Below are positions 7,403 through 16,582 of a stretch of DNA of 50,018 nt, piece by piece. The stretch lies in the NCBI GenBank assembly GCA_029863175.1, contig JAOTVX010000027.1, positions 1 through 50,018 on the forward strand. Reading direction: 5' to 3'. Positions within the stretch are counted from its first letter, which is position 1, and each line of letters starts with the position of its first letter. Origin of the DNA: Betaproteobacteria bacterium (GTDB lineage: Bacteria > Pseudomonadota > Gammaproteobacteria > Burkholderiales > SG8-41). A program made the position numbers and the translations under genes. The notes beneath the pieces are model-generated. The model made no database searches. It saw only the letters and a program-made list of their open reading frames with translations, and had not been told where the DNA came from.

Positions 7403-7430
7403 TCTATCGGCGTCCATCGGCGGCTTAAGG
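7403..7430 (-). repeat. Decamer array, inverted partner
   Basis: TATCGGCGTCCATCGGCGGC is the reverse complement of the decamer family seen at 7335-7379. The nrdR-ribD spacer therefore holds a facing pair that could fold into a long imperfect hairpin. Confidence 0.55.
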
Positions 7431-7522
7431 AGTGTGCGGGATTTCCTTTCTCGCTTCTACCTGACCAGGCAAACGATAACGCAAACTGGTTTCACTCTTT
7501 CACTTGGTGCCTAGCCGCTTGA

Positions 7523-8002
7523 TCACTCGCCTTCCCTCTTGCGCCAGGGAGGAGGTGTCTGCACTTCCTTGATCACGTCCCGGAAGTCGTCGACTCCCTG
7601 GAAGCTGCGATAGACCGAGGCGAAGCGGATATAGGCGACCTCGTCGAGCCTGTGCAGCTCGCGCATCACCATTTCGCCGATGCGGCGCGAGTCGATCTCA
7701 CGCACGCCGAGCGCGAGCACGTCCTGGGTGATCGTGGCAACGGCCTCGTCCACGAGCTGGGTCGGCACCGGCCGCTTGTGCAGCGCCCGCATGAAACCCG
7801 TGCGCAACTTCGCGAGGTCGAACTCGGCGCGGCTGCCATCCTGCTTGACCAGCTGCGGCATGCGCAACTCCACCGTCTCATAGGTGGTGAAGCGCTTGTT
7901 GCACGCCACGCACTTGCGCCGGCGGCGAATGCTCTCGCCATCGTCGCTGTCGCGCGAGTCAATGACCTGCGTCTCGCCCGACTGGCAGAACGGACACCTC
8001 AT
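7523..8002 (-). CDS. nrdR: Transcriptional repressor of ribonucleotide reductase genes
   Basis: A 159-aa regulator that senses ATP/dATP and represses ribonucleotide reductase operons by binding NrdR boxes. The N-terminal zinc ribbon is complete: CPFC at residues 3-6 and the second pair around residues 31-34 ([17 protein letters not shown]). The ATP-cone domain follows (residues about 49-139: [19 protein letters not shown] ... [11 protein letters not shown]). Length and ATG (complement of 8000-8002) are normal. It lies between glyA and ribD, the standard betaproteobacterial position. The glyA-nrdR spacer carries a heptamer array. Confidence 0.96.
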   Translation of the reverse strand: MRCPFCQSGETQVIDSRDSDDGESIRRRRKCVACNKRFTTYETVELRMPQLVKQDGSRAEFDLAKLRTGFMRALHKRPVPTQLVDEAVATITQDVLALGVREIDSRRIGEMVMRELHRLDEVAYIRFASVYRSFQGVDDFRDVIKEVQTPPPWRKREGE

Positions 8003-8074
8003 AAATACCGTTCAAGGTTCAAGCAAAGTTGGACGACTCACAAATACGAAGTTCCCCGCTTGGACTTTGAACCC

Positions 8075-8115
8075 GGAACACGGAACCTGGAACCTGGAAC
8101 CTGGAACTTGGAACG
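8075..8115 (-). repeat. Heptamer array (GGAACCT)
   Basis: Four to five units of seven bases (GGAACCT, with GGAACAC and GGAACTT variants) between nrdR and the end of glyA. It is the same family as the long TTCCAGG array at 14950-15060, in opposite orientation. Confidence 0.75.
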
Positions 8116-8119
8116 GGCA

Positions 8120-9367
8120 TCAGCCATAGACGGGAAACTTGGCGCACAGCTTCTTCACCTCGCCTGCCGTGTGTTTGAGCACCTTCTCGTCAGCCGGCGC
8201 CGTGAGCACATCCGCGATGAGGTTAGCGATCAACTCGGCCTCGATTTCCTTGAAGCCGCGCGTGGTCATGGCCGGGGATCCGATGCGCACGCCGCTGGTA
8301 ATCATCGGCTTCTGCGGATCGTTCGGCACGGCGTTCCGATTAACGGTGATACCGACCTGGCCAAGGGCGTTTTGCGCGTCGCGCCCCGTAATCCCCTTAT
8401 CGCATAGATTGACCAGGAACATGTGGCACTCGGTGCGCCCGGAGACAATCCGGAAGCTCCGTTCATGCAGCGCTTTGGCCATCACCCGGGCATTGTCCAG
8501 CACCTGCTCCTGGTAGGCCTTAAATCCCTTCGTCATGGCCTCCTTGAAGGCGAGCGCCTTGGCGGCGATCACGTGCATAAGCGGACCGCCCTGCGTACCG
8601 GGGAACACCGCAGAGTTGAGCACCTTCTCGTGCTGGGCATCCGCCAGTATCAGACCTCCGCGCGGCCCGCGCAGCGTCTTGTGCGTCGTGCTCGTCACAA
8701 AATCGGCGATCCCGACCGGGCTCGGGTAGAGCCCAGCGGCGACCAGCCCGGCGTAATGCGCGATGTCCGCCATCAGGAGCGCGCCAGTCTTGTCGGCAAT
8801 GGCTTTGAACCGTTTCCAGTCGATAACGAGCGAATAGGCGGAGGCGCCGGCCACAATCAGCTTGGGCTTCTTGACGTGAGCGAGTTCCTCCACCTCGGCG
8901 TAATCGATCGCCTCGGTTTCCGGATTCAGGCCGTAGGTAACCGCATCGTAGTAGCGCCCGCTCAGGTTCACCGGTGCGCCGTGAGTGAGATGACCGCCAG
9001 CATCGAGCGCCATGCCTAGAATCACATCGCCGGGATGCAGCACGGCGTAGTACACCGCGGCGTTCGCCTGGGCCCCTGAATGCGGTTGCACGTTCGCATA
9101 ACCTGCGTGGAACAGCTTCTTTGCACGGTCGATCGCAAGCTGCTCGGCAAGGTCGACGAATTCGCAGCCACCGTAGTAGCGTTTGCCGGGATAACCTTCC
9201 GCGTACTTGTTGGTAAGCACACTGCCCTGCGCCAGCATCACGCGAGGACTCACGTAATTCTCGGACGCGATGAGCTCGATATGATCTTCCTGCCGCTGGC
9301 GTTCCAGCTCGATCGCGCGCGCGAGCTCGATGTCGATGCTTTGGATGGTGTCCTTTGTTGAATACAT
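8120..9367 (-). CDS. glyA: Serine hydroxymethyltransferase
   Basis: A PLP enzyme interconverting serine and glycine with tetrahydrofolate, the main source of one-carbon units. The 415-aa protein is full length. It contains [13 protein letters not shown] (residues about 31-43), [16 protein letters not shown], the HSGAQAN loop, and the PLP lysine in [14 protein letters not shown] (about residue 228). The ATG (complement of 9365-9367) fits the family. It leads the glyA-nrdR-ribD-ribE minus-strand series. The nrdR/glyA pairing links folate and deoxynucleotide metabolism and is common in proteobacteria. Confidence 0.97.
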   Translation of the reverse strand: MYSTKDTIQSIDIELARAIELERQRQEDHIELIASENYVSPRVMLAQGSVLTNKYAEGYPGKRYYGGCEFVDLAEQLAIDRAKKLFHAGYANVQPHSGAQANAAVYYAVLHPGDVILGMALDAGGHLTHGAPVNLSGRYYDAVTYGLNPETEAIDYAEVEELAHVKKPKLIVAGASAYSLVIDWKRFKAIADKTGALLMADIAHYAGLVAAGLYPSPVGIADFVTSTTHKTLRGPRGGLILADAQHEKVLNSAVFPGTQGGPLMHVIAAKALAFKEAMTKGFKAYQEQVLDNARVMAKALHERSFRIVSGRTECHMFLVNLCDKGITGRDAQNALGQVGITVNRNAVPNDPQKPMITSGVRIGSPAMTTRGFKEIEAELIANLIADVLTAPADEKVLKHTAGEVKKLCAKFPVYG

Positions 9368-9525
9368 GCGGTAAGCGTCCTGGGATCGGTGTCCTGCCGC
9401 CTAAACCGTTGATTTTAGCACCGAAGCACAGCCACGGGGGCATGCGCGGAGGCCGGCGCCGGTTGCCTTGGCCCGCTGAACCCGTTCCGGCAAAATCCTG
9501 AGCTTCCTCCCGGCCTTCGGTGACC

Positions 9526-10071
9526 ATGCGCCTCCTGCTCGCCTGCTCGTGCTGGATCGATGCGCTCAACGAGCGCGTGGGTCGCTACGCTTCGTGGCTG
9601 GTGCTGGCCTGCATCCTGATCAGCGCCGCCAATGCCATCGCGCGCTACGGCTTCAACTTGAGCTCAAACGCGTTCCTCGAGATCCAGTGGTACCTCTATT
9701 CGATTGTGTTTCTCTGCGCAGCCGGCTACACCCTCAAGCACAACGCGCACGTGCGGATCGACATCGTCTCCGCGCGCCTATCGGACCGGGCGCGGGCGTG
9801 GGTCGATCTGTTCGGCGGGCTGTTCATGCTGTTGCCGGCCGCCACGATCATCCTCTGGTTCGGCTGGAGCGCGTTCCTCGAGTCCTATCGCATCGACGAA
9901 ATATCCAGTGACGCAGGCGGTCTCCTGCGCTGGCCGATCAAGTTCATCGTCCCGCTCGCCTTCCTCCTTCTCATCCTGCAAAGCGTATCCGAGACCATCA
10001 AGCGCATCGCCTTCCTGCGCGGAATGGCCTCTGCGGAACAAACGGAGAGCGATCCAAGGCGCGAGATTTAA
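9526..10071 (+). CDS. TRAP transporter small permease (DctQ type)
   Basis: The small membrane subunit of a tripartite ATP-independent periplasmic transporter, which takes up organic acids using an ion gradient. The 181-aa protein has four predicted transmembrane helices. It carries the DctQ pattern: ISAANAIARYGFN, then EIQWYLYSIVFLCAAGYTLKHNAHVRIDI near residues 55-85, and a final FIVPLAFLLLILQSVSE helix. ATG 9526 is chosen over the GTG six bases upstream; neither has a good ribosome-binding site. The large permease follows after 160 bases of repeats. A TRAP receptor lies at 13805 on the other strand. Confidence 0.88.
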   Translation: MRLLLACSCWIDALNERVGRYASWLVLACILISAANAIARYGFNLSSNAFLEIQWYLYSIVFLCAAGYTLKHNAHVRIDIVSARLSDRARAWVDLFGGLFMLLPAATIILWFGWSAFLESYRIDEISSDAGGLLRWPIKFIVPLAFLLLILQSVSETIKRIAFLRGMASAEQTESDPRREI

Positions 10072-10106
10072 TTGGAGCGTGTGGCAAGAATCGAAAAACA
10101 TCATTA

Positions 10107-10150
10107 GCCGCAGATAAACGCAGATAACCGCTGATCAAATCCGCTAATCG
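10107..10150 (+). repeat. Decamer array inside the dctQ-dctM spacer
   Basis: GCCGCAGATAAACGCAGATA followed by ACCGCTGATC: three to four units of the GCAGATAAAC family placed between two genes that should be co-transcribed. Confidence 0.65.
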
Positions 10151-10198
10151 TGACTCGTGATCAACCGAACGTCGTAGTGTGACCCGTGTCGATCTTTC

Positions 10199-10221
10199 CA
10201 TTCACGATTCACGATTCACGG
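10199..10221 (+). repeat. Heptamer array (ATTCACG)
   Basis: Three units of ATTCACG end ten bases before the dctM start codon. The array directly abuts the GGGGTG that probably serves as the dctM ribosome-binding site. Confidence 0.7.
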
Positions 10222-10231
10222 GGTGTAGGGC

Positions 10232-11710
10232 ATGGCATTTGAGTTGATGGCCCCTCTGATGTTCGCGAGCCTGGCCGTGCTCCTGCTCCTCGGCTATCCG
10301 GTTGCGTTCGCGCTCGCGGCCAATGGCCTGCTTTTCGCCTTCATCGGCTTCGAACTGGGCCTGTTGCAACCGGAGCTGCTCCAGGCTCTGCCGCAACGGT
10401 TGTTCGGCATCATGCAGAATCAGCTGCTGCTCGCTATTCCCTTCTTCACATTCATGGGACTGATCCTGGAGCGAAGCGGCATGGCCGAGGACCTTCTCGA
10501 CACGATTGGCCAGCTCTTCGGTCCGGTTCGCGGCGGCGTCGCCTATGCCGTGATCTTCGTCGGCGCTCTGCTCGCAGCGGCGACTGGCGTGATTGCGGCG
10601 TCCGTCATCGCCATGGGCCTAATCTCGCTGCCGATAATGCTGCGCTACGGCTATTCGCGCCGACTCTCGACTGGCGTGATTTGCGCCTCGGGGACGCTTG
10701 CCCAGATCATTCCGCCGTCGATAGTGCTCATCGTACTCGCGGACGTGCTCGGCGCCTCGGTGGGCGACATGTACCTTGGAGCACTGGGGCCCGCGGCGGT
10801 TCTGGTCAGTCTGCTCGCGCTCTACGTCGCACTGGCGTCATGGTTCAACCCTGAGGCGGCGCCCGCCTTGCCGCCCACCGCCCGCACGCTCGCAAGCTGG
10901 CCGCTCTACCGACATGCCCTGTTCGTCATGATGCCACCACTCGTATTGATCTTCCTCGTGCTGGGCTCGATCTTCATGGGCGTCGCAACACCGACCGAGG
11001 GCGGCGCCATGGGCGCCGTCGGTGCGCTGGCGCTGGCAGGGGCAAAGCGGCGGCTCGGGTTCCGCATGCTGCGCGAAGCACTGGACTCGACCACACGGCT
11101 CGCGAGCTTCGTTATGTTCATCCTCATCGGATCGACCGTTTTCGCGCTCGTGTTCCGCGCCGTCGACGGTGACTTGTGGGTGGAGCGGCTCTTCATGATG
11201 CTGCCGGGTGGGGTGTGGGGATTCATCATCACCGCCAACATCCTGATCTTTGTCCTTGGTTGTTTCCTCGATTTTTTTGAAATTGCCTTCATCCTGCTGC
11301 CCTTGCTCGGGCCGGTCGCGGCCAAGTTCGGGCTCGATCCGGTGTGGTTCGCCATCATGATCGGCCTCAACCTGCAGACCTCGTTTCTGACGCCCCCGTT
11401 CGGATTCTCGCTTTTCTACTTGCGCAGCGTTGCACCGGCCTACATCAAGACCAGCGAAATATACCGCGGCATCATTCCCTTCGTATGCATACAACTAATC
11501 GCGCTTGCGATCGTGATCGGCTTTCCGCGACTGGTGACCCACGTGACCGAGCGCGCCCGGCCGGACCCGTCGACCATCGAGATTCGGATCCCGTCAATCG
11601 ACTTGGGCACTGGTAAGGGATCGAGGCAGGAACGCCCAGCCGACGGTCAAACAAGCGAGGAAGACAAGGCCGCCGCGGAGATTGAGCGCTTACTCCGCGA
11701 AAATCGCTGA
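10232..11710 (+). CDS. TRAP transporter large permease (DctM type)
   Basis: The transport channel of the TRAP system, 492 aa with about 12 predicted membrane helices. DctM hallmarks are LLLLGYPVAFALAANG near the N-terminus, PFFTFMGLILERSGMAEDL, the GALLAAATGVIAASVIAMG segment, IIPPSIVLIVLAD, and TPTEGGAMGAVGAL. It ends with a hydrophilic tail of about 60 residues (from about residue 432) that is longer than usual. ATG 10232 follows GGGGTGTAGGGC. It pairs with DctQ upstream. The receptor that feeds it may be the minus-strand protein at 13805. The gene ends in a long inverted repeat. Confidence 0.93.
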   Translation: MAFELMAPLMFASLAVLLLLGYPVAFALAANGLLFAFIGFELGLLQPELLQALPQRLFGIMQNQLLLAIPFFTFMGLILERSGMAEDLLDTIGQLFGPVRGGVAYAVIFVGALLAAATGVIAASVIAMGLISLPIMLRYGYSRRLSTGVICASGTLAQIIPPSIVLIVLADVLGASVGDMYLGALGPAAVLVSLLALYVALASWFNPEAAPALPPTARTLASWPLYRHALFVMMPPLVLIFLVLGSIFMGVATPTEGGAMGAVGALALAGAKRRLGFRMLREALDSTTRLASFVMFILIGSTVFALVFRAVDGDLWVERLFMMLPGGVWGFIITANILIFVLGCFLDFFEIAFILLPLLGPVAAKFGLDPVWFAIMIGLNLQTSFLTPPFGFSLFYLRSVAPAYIKTSEIYRGIIPFVCIQLIALAIVIGFPRLVTHVTERARPDPSTIEIRIPSIDLGTGKGSRQERPADGQTSEEDKAAAEIERLLRENR

Positions 11711-11813
11711 CGGGTGATAAGTGATGAGGGTAAAGAGCCCCACTGCGCGGGAATCTTATCACTCATCACTCATCACTCATCACTCATCACTCATCACTCA
11801 TCACCCGTCAGCG
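11705..11813 (+). repeat. Long inverted repeat enclosing a heptamer array
   Basis: CGCTGACGGGTGAT (11705-11718) is perfectly complementary to ATCACCCGTCAGCG (11800-11813). Pairing continues inward for about nine more bases after one mismatch. The left arm includes the dctM stop. The loop holds six perfect ATCACTC units (11758-11799). There is no U tract, so any terminator role would not be the classic type. It lies between the convergent dctM and ABC permease genes. Confidence 0.7.
11758..11806 (+). repeat. Heptamer array (ATCACTC)6 plus one variant
   Basis: Six perfect tandem copies of ATCACTC followed by ATCACCC, the last being part of the right arm of the enclosing hairpin. On the minus strand the unit reads GTGATGA. 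Confidence 0.85.
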
Positions 11814-11897
11814 ATCACGCCGTTGCTGGCGTGAGCCCGGCCCTTTTCACTCCTTTGACTCCCCGCAAACCGTCGATATCGAAACGATACCGACGCC

Positions 11898-12665
11898 CTA
11901 GGTCTTGAGCCGGTATCCGGTCCTGAAGATCCACGCCACGATCGCCAGCGAGACGGCCAGGAAGACGCCGGTCATGGCAAGGCTGATGCCGACACTGACA
12001 TCGGCGAGCCCGTAGAAGCTCCACCGAAAACCGCTGATGAGATAGACCACGGGATTGAACAATGTGACCGCCTGCCAGAAGGGCGGCAGCATGCCGATGG
12101 AGTAAAAGCTGCCGCCCAGAAAGGTCAGCGGCGTAATGATGAGGAGCGGTATCAACTGCAGCTTCTCGAAGCTGTCGGCCCAGATACCGATGATGAAGCC
12201 GAAGAGGCTGAACGTCACCGAGGTCAGCACGAGGAACAGGATCATCCACCACGGATGCTCGATCCGGAGTGGCACGATCAGCGCCGCAGTCGCCAGGATG
12301 ATCAAGCCGAGAACGATCGATTTGGTCGCCGCCGCGCCCACGTAGCTCACCACAATCTCGAAATAGGAGACCGGCGCGGAAAGGAGCTCGTAGATGGTGC
12401 CGGTAAACCTCGGAAAGTAGATGCTGAACGACGCATTGGAGATGCTCTGCGTCAACAGCGACAGCATGATCAGTCCCGGCACGATGAAGGCGCCGTAGGA
12501 GATCCCTTCCACCTCGGAGATGCGCGATCCGATCGCGGCACCGAAGACGACGAAGTAGAGCGACGTCGAGATCACCGGCGAGACGATGCTCTGCATCAGC
12601 GTGCGCCGCGTGCGGGCCATTTCGAACTTGTAGATCGCGCGTATCGCATGTACGTTTACGTTCAT
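11898..12665 (-). CDS. ABC-2 type transporter permease
   Basis: A 255-aa membrane component of an ABC exporter with six predicted transmembrane helices. Family features are the amphipathic N-terminal region ([22 protein letters not shown]), the GRISEVEG-like loop after the first helix pair (seen as [19 protein letters not shown]) and the late [16 protein letters not shown] motif common in NodJ/DrrB-like permeases. It starts five bases after the ATPase gene, so the two form one operon. Likely exported substrates are a drug, lipid or polysaccharide; the sequence does not say which. The C-terminus is close to the heptamer hairpin that separates it from dctM. Confidence 0.9.
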   Translation of the reverse strand: MNVNVHAIRAIYKFEMARTRRTLMQSIVSPVISTSLYFVVFGAAIGSRISEVEGISYGAFIVPGLIMLSLLTQSISNASFSIYFPRFTGTIYELLSAPVSYFEIVVSYVGAAATKSIVLGLIILATAALIVPLRIEHPWWMILFLVLTSVTFSLFGFIIGIWADSFEKLQLIPLLIITPLTFLGGSFYSIGMLPPFWQAVTLFNPVVYLISGFRWSFYGLADVSVGISLAMTGVFLAVSLAIVAWIFRTGYRLKT

Positions 12666-12670
12666 TGCGC

Positions 12671-13597
12671 TTATCGTCCGTCTCTCACCAGCGTGACGAA
12701 GATATCCTCGAGCGAGCTCTGCGTCGTATGGAGGTCCTTGAACCGGATGCCCGCCTCGTTCAGATTCTTCAGCAGCGCGGCGATGCCGTTGCGGTCGCTT
12801 TGCTCATCGTACGTATAGATTAGCTCGCTTCCCTTGCTCGAGAGCTGCAGGTTGTAAATGGAGAGTTGCGGCGGGATACGCTCGAGCGCTTCCTGGAGCT
12901 GCAGCGTCAATTGTTTCCTGCCGAGCTTGCGCATCAGCTCGGCCTTGTCGTCCACCAAGATGATCTCGCCTTTGCTGATCACCCCGATCCGGTCGGCCAT
13001 CTCTTCCGCCTCATCGATGTAGTGGGTGGTCAGGATGATGGTCACGCCGGCGGCCCCGAGCGAGCGCACCAGCTGCCACATGTCCTGTCTCAGCTCGACG
13101 TCGACGCCTGCGGTCGGCTCGTCGAGAAACAGGATCCGCGGCTCGTGCGACAGCGCCTTGGCGATGAGGAGCCGCCGTTTCATGCCACCCGACAGTGCCA
13201 TGATGCGGCTGTCTTTCTTGTCCCACAGGGAGAGATCCTTAAGTGTTTTTTCGATGTGGCCGGGATTTGCCGGTTTGCCGAACAGTCCGCGACTGAAGGA
13301 CACCGCCCCCCACGGGGTTTCGAAGGCATCCGTCGTCAGTTCCTGCGGCACGAGACCGATCATCGCGCGGGCGGCGCGGTAATCGGTGACGATGTCGTGA
13401 CCGTCCACCAGAATGGTCCCTTCGCCTGGATTGACGATTCCGCAGATGGTGCCGATCAGCGTCGTCTTGCCCGCGCCGTTGGGACCCAGCAATGCGAAGA
13501 TCTCGCCCTGACGAATGTCGATATTGACGTTCTTGAGAGCCCGGAAACCGGAGGCGTAGGTTTTTGAGAGGTTGGTAACGGAGATGATGGGGTTCAT
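12671..13597 (-). CDS. ABC transporter ATP-binding protein
   Basis: The ATPase subunit (308 aa) for the permease just downstream. Walker A is GPNGAGKT at residues 38-45; the Q loop is in GLVPQELT. The signature is LSGGMKRR, Walker B is [12 protein letters not shown], and the H switch is in [16 protein letters not shown]-terminal domain of about 80 residues ([20 protein letters not shown] ... [15 protein letters not shown]) is typical of the DrrA/NodI-like multidrug or lipid-export group. ATG (complement of 13595-13597) gives a normal N-terminus ([14 protein letters not shown]), but there is no visible ribosome-binding site. In-frame starts further upstream are not conserved-looking. Confidence 0.92.
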   Translation of the reverse strand: MNPIISVTNLSKTYASGFRALKNVNIDIRQGEIFALLGPNGAGKTTLIGTICGIVNPGEGTILVDGHDIVTDYRAARAMIGLVPQELTTDAFETPWGAVSFSRGLFGKPANPGHIEKTLKDLSLWDKKDSRIMALSGGMKRRLLIAKALSHEPRILFLDEPTAGVDVELRQDMWQLVRSLGAAGVTIILTTHYIDEAEEMADRIGVISKGEIILVDDKAELMRKLGRKQLTLQLQEALERIPPQLSIYNLQLSSKGSELIYTYDEQSDRNGIAALLKNLNEAGIRFKDLHTTQSSLEDIFVTLVRDGR

Positions 13598-13751
13598 AAC
13601 AAGCGACGATACAGGATGGGCCGGCATCCCATCCAGCTCAATCAGGCGAAGCAAGGCGGGAAGTAAATGGGCATAAATGGAGGTCAGTGTGAGATTTCCG
13701 CCTCTAGCCGCGCGTTGAACAGCGATTCACTCGCCCGTTCCAACACGCGGA

Positions 13752-13782
13752 GCTAAACCGGCACATTGCGTCCGGGTTTAGC
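13752..13782. repeat. Inverted repeat GCTAAACCGG / CCGGGTTTAGC
   Basis: An imperfect hairpin (arms 13752-13761 and 13772-13782) just after the TRAP receptor stop on the minus strand. There is no T run. Possible 3' end structure. Confidence 0.4.
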
Positions 13783-13786
13783 GCTA

Positions 13787-13804
13787 CTTGGCGTGCTTGG
13801 CGGC
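13787..13804 (-). repeat. Nonamer pair CTTGGCGTG CTTGGCGGC
   Basis: Two nine-base units directly adjoining the stop codon of the TRAP receptor gene. The family (CGCCAAGNN on the other strand) recurs at 27994, 30372 and near 33053. Confidence 0.5.
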
Positions 13805-14920
13805 TCAGTTTCTATTTTTTCGCCGGGGCGGCGGGCCGACGCGTGCCGACGTGAATACGAAGTTGTCGTAAGTTGATTCGGCGACCCGGAACCACAGGAA
13901 CTGATCGGCGCGAAACCGGTTCCAGCCCTCGAAGATGCGCTTGAAGTGCGCGCTCTTCCGGGAAAGTTCGACGTAAAGCTCGTTCGCGGCGTTGAGGCAA
14001 GCTTCGAGCACCGGCCGTGGAAACGCGCGCAACTGCGCCCCACCCCCGACTACGCGCCGGAGCGCCGCAGGGTTACCAGCGTCGTAGCGCGCCAGCATGT
14101 GCACATTCGACTCAGCACACGCCGCTTCGAACACCGCCTGGTACGCCTCGGGCAGTTCCGCCCATTTCTTGAGATTGACGACGACGGACAACTGCGGGCC
14201 GCCTTCCCACCAGCCGGGGTAGTAGTAATACTGGGCGACCTTGTGGAAGCCCAGCTTCTCGTCGTCGTACGGCCCTACCCACTCGACCGCGTCGATCGTG
14301 CCACGATCTAGCGCCTGGTAGATCTCGCCGCCGGCGATCTGCTGCGGCACCACGCCAAGCTTGGCGAGCACCTGCCCGCCCAGGCCGCCGATGCGCATTT
14401 TCAAGCCCTTGAGATCCTCGACACTCCGGATCTCCTTGCGATACCAGCCGCCCATCTGCGCACCCGTATTGCCGCCGGGGAACTGAATGCAACCATACTC
14501 GGCGAAGAGATTCGCCATGGCGCGTATCCCGCCCCCGTAATACATCCAGGCGTTTTGCTGCCGCGCGTTCAGCCCGAATGGGAGCGCTGTCGCGAATGCA
14601 AAGGCCGGGTCCTTGCCAACGTAGTAATAAGGTGCTGTGTGTCCGCATTCCACCGTGCCATTCTGTACAGCATCGAGCACTTGCAGGCCCGGGACGATCT
14701 CTCCACCGGCAAACAGCCGGATCTGGAACTTTCCGGCAGTCGCTTGCGAAACGCGTTTGACGAGCAGTTCTGCGGCCCCGTAGAGCGTATCGAGGCTCTT
14801 GGGAAAGCTCGACGCCAACCGCCAGTGAATCTGTGACTGGACCTGGGCAATGGCCGGCGCTGCGACCGTGCTCGCCGCAATGCCCGCCGCTGTCTGCTTT
14901 AGAAATGCGCGTCGTTTCAT
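13805..14920 (-). CDS. TRAP transporter solute receptor (DctP family)
   Basis: A periplasmic binding protein of 371 aa with a twin-arginine-type signal (MKRRAFLKQTAAGIAAS ... APAIAQ, cleavage near residue 25). DctP/TakP features are WRLASSFPKSLDTLYGAAE, the substrate-carboxylate arginine in LKGLKMRIGGLGG (about residue 176), and IYQALDRGTIDAVEWVGPYDDEKLGF, a signature of the 2-oxo-acid/lactate receptor group. The ending RVGPPPRRKNRN is basic. It is on the minus strand, separated from DctQM (9526-11710) by an ABC operon, yet is the obvious partner. Upstream of its ATG is the TTCCAGG array, so promoter and repeats share the spacer. Confidence 0.93.
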   Translation of the reverse strand: MKRRAFLKQTAAGIAASTVAAPAIAQVQSQIHWRLASSFPKSLDTLYGAAELLVKRVSQATAGKFQIRLFAGGEIVPGLQVLDAVQNGTVECGHTAPYYYVGKDPAFAFATALPFGLNARQQNAWMYYGGGIRAMANLFAEYGCIQFPGGNTGAQMGGWYRKEIRSVEDLKGLKMRIGGLGGQVLAKLGVVPQQIAGGEIYQALDRGTIDAVEWVGPYDDEKLGFHKVAQYYYYPGWWEGGPQLSVVVNLKKWAELPEAYQAVFEAACAESNVHMLARYDAGNPAALRRVVGGGAQLRAFPRPVLEACLNAANELYVELSRKSAHFKRIFEGWNRFRADQFLWFRVAESTYDNFVFTSARVGPPPRRKNRN

Positions 14921-14949
14921 GCTCGCCTCCGTTCCATCGGAGTTCCAAG

Positions 14950-15060
14950 TCCAGGTTCCAGGTTCCAGGTTCCAGGTTCCAGGTTCCAGGTTCCAGGTTC
15001 CAGGTTCCAGGTTCCAGGTTCCAGGTTCCAGGTTCCAGGTTCCAGGTTCCAGGTTCCAGG
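14950..15060 (+). repeat. Perfect heptamer array, (TTCCAGG)15
   Basis: Fifteen perfect tandem copies of TTCCAGG (14956-15060), preceded by a partial unit and a degenerate TTCCAAG. Because 3 x 7 is 21, all frames stay open and give artificial peptides. It lies about 30 bases upstream of the TRAP receptor start, in its leader. An opposite-orientation array follows at 15091-15133. Confidence 0.95.
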
Positions 15061-15090
15061 TTGGACGGTATCGGTTTGCGACGTTCCTCG

Positions 15091-15133
15091 CTTGGAACTT
15101 GGAACATGGAACGTGGAACTTTGAACTTTGAAC
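15091..15133 (-). repeat. Opposite-orientation heptamer array (TTGGAAC)
   Basis: About six degenerate units (CTTGGAA CTTGGAA CATGGAA CGTGGAA CTTTGAA CTTTGAA) running against the TTCCAGG array. The two can pair to form a long hairpin in either transcript. Confidence 0.8.
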
Positions 15134-15160
15134 GCCAGCGACTAAGGCTGCTCCGCGGCC

Positions 15161-16501
15161 TTAGTCGCCGGCGATGGTCATACGCTCGATGAGTATCGAG
15201 CCACACTGGCGCGCGCCGCGCCGCACAACGTCGTTGCCGACGGCGACGATCGCGCGAAAGATGTCTTTCAGGTTCCCCGCAATCGTGATCTCCTGCACCG
15301 GATAAGCCACCGCGCCGTTCTCTACCCAATACCCGACGGCACCTCTCGAGTAGTCGCCGGTCACCGAGTTCACGCCTTGGCCCATCAACTCGGTCACGAG
15401 CAGCCCGGTTCCCATGGTCTTCAGCAGCCCCGCAAAATCAGTGCCGGTGTCCTGCAGCAGCAGATTATGGGTGCCGCCGGCGTTGCCGGTGGTTTTCAGC
15501 GCGAGCTTGCGGGCGGAGTAGCTGCTCAGGAAATATCCCTGGACTGCGCCATCCCTCACGACGTCGCGGCTCCGGGTCGCCACGCCCTCTTCGTCGAACG
15601 GGGCGCTCGCCAATCCCTTCGGCACATGCGGCTGCTCAGTGATATTGACGTTGGCCGAGAAGACGGCCTGCCCGACACTGTCGAGAAGAAACGACGATTT
15701 GCGGTAAAGATTGCCGCCCGAGACTGCTGCGGCAAAATGACCGATCAGACTCGATGCCAGCGGCGCCTCGAAGAGCACCGGCACCTGCCGCGTGGCGATC
15801 TTGCGCGCGCCGAGCCGCCGCGCCGCCCGCTCCCCCGCCCGGCGCCCCACGCTTTCAACCGTTGGCAGGTCCGCCGCATCACGGGCTATCTCGTACCAGT
15901 CATCGCGCTGCATGTCATCGTTTTTTCCGGCGATGAGCGCGCACCAGACCGCGTGGCGCGAGCTCGGGTAGCCCGCGAGGAACCCCAGGGAATTGCCATA
16001 GATGAAGTGGGATTCCTGCGTCGAGATGGTGGCGCCTTCCGAATTCGTCAGGCGCGAATCGGCCGCGAACCCGGCCTGCTCGCACGCCCTCGCGAGCTCG
16101 ATCGCGCGCTCCACCGCCAGCCCCCACGGGTGCCACAAATCGAGGTCCGGAATCGTGCGCGCGAGCATATCCACATCCGCGAGCCCAGCGCACTCGTCCG
16201 TCGCGGTAAAGCGCGCGATCGAGAGCGCCGCATCTACGGTGTCGCGCACGGCTTGTGCCGAGAAATCCGTCGTGCTCGCGTGCCCGCGCTGCTTGCCCAT
16301 GTAGACCGTGACGCCAATGCCCTTGTCGCGGTTGTACTCGATGGTCTCGACTTCGGCCCGGCGCACGGTGACCGTCTGCCCGAAACCGTCACTGAGCTCC
16401 GTCTCCGCGGCGCTCGCGCCGCGCTTCATGGCGTAATCGAGCACATCGCGGACAATTTGCCGCAGCCTGTCGTCGCCGTGGGTAAACTGGGTTTCGGACA
16501 T
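15161..16501 (-). CDS. pmbA: TldD/PmbA family metalloprotease, PmbA
   Basis: A 446-aa cytoplasmic protein of the PmbA (TldE) type, which pairs with TldD to process peptides such as microcin B17 and to clear unfolded peptides. Recognisable segments are YAMKRGASAAETELSDGFGQTVTVRRAEVETIEYNRDKG at the N-terminus, VLFEAPLASSLIGHFAAAVSGG in the middle, and VTGDYSRGAVGYWVENGAVAYPVQEITIAGNL plus IAVGND-like text at the end. ATG (complement of 16499-16501) has GAGGGG upstream at good spacing; longer readings lack conservation. It is divergent from darP, the arrangement seen in E. coli and many betaproteobacteria. A TATGAT -10-like box lies in the shared promoter region. Confidence 0.94.
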   Translation of the reverse strand: MSETQFTHGDDRLRQIVRDVLDYAMKRGASAAETELSDGFGQTVTVRRAEVETIEYNRDKGIGVTVYMGKQRGHASTTDFSAQAVRDTVDAALSIARFTATDECAGLADVDMLARTIPDLDLWHPWGLAVERAIELARACEQAGFAADSRLTNSEGATISTQESHFIYGNSLGFLAGYPSSRHAVWCALIAGKNDDMQRDDWYEIARDAADLPTVESVGRRAGERAARRLGARKIATRQVPVLFEAPLASSLIGHFAAAVSGGNLYRKSSFLLDSVGQAVFSANVNITEQPHVPKGLASAPFDEEGVATRSRDVVRDGAVQGYFLSSYSARKLALKTTGNAGGTHNLLLQDTGTDFAGLLKTMGTGLLVTELMGQGVNSVTGDYSRGAVGYWVENGAVAYPVQEITIAGNLKDIFRAIVAVGNDVVRRGARQCGSILIERMTIAGD

Positions 16502-16582
16502 CGGCGCCCCTCTTCGAAGCGGGCCAAGACTAAAAGGAGGCGATATCATAGCCGATGGACGTTTTTCTCGCTTTGGTCGGCC

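Noticed and set aside
7276..7522. FMN riboswitch before ribD
   Set aside because: No conserved RFN element is recognisable; the spacer is occupied by decamer repeats.
8075..15133. Heptamer arrays as CRISPR
   Set aside because: Units are only seven bases and have no unique spacers between them; no cas genes are present.
14850..15192. Long open frames coding repeated FQVPGSR or NLEPGTW units
   Set aside because: They are by-products of the seven-base TTCCAGG array, where three units make 21 bases and keep every frame open. No start signals or other support.
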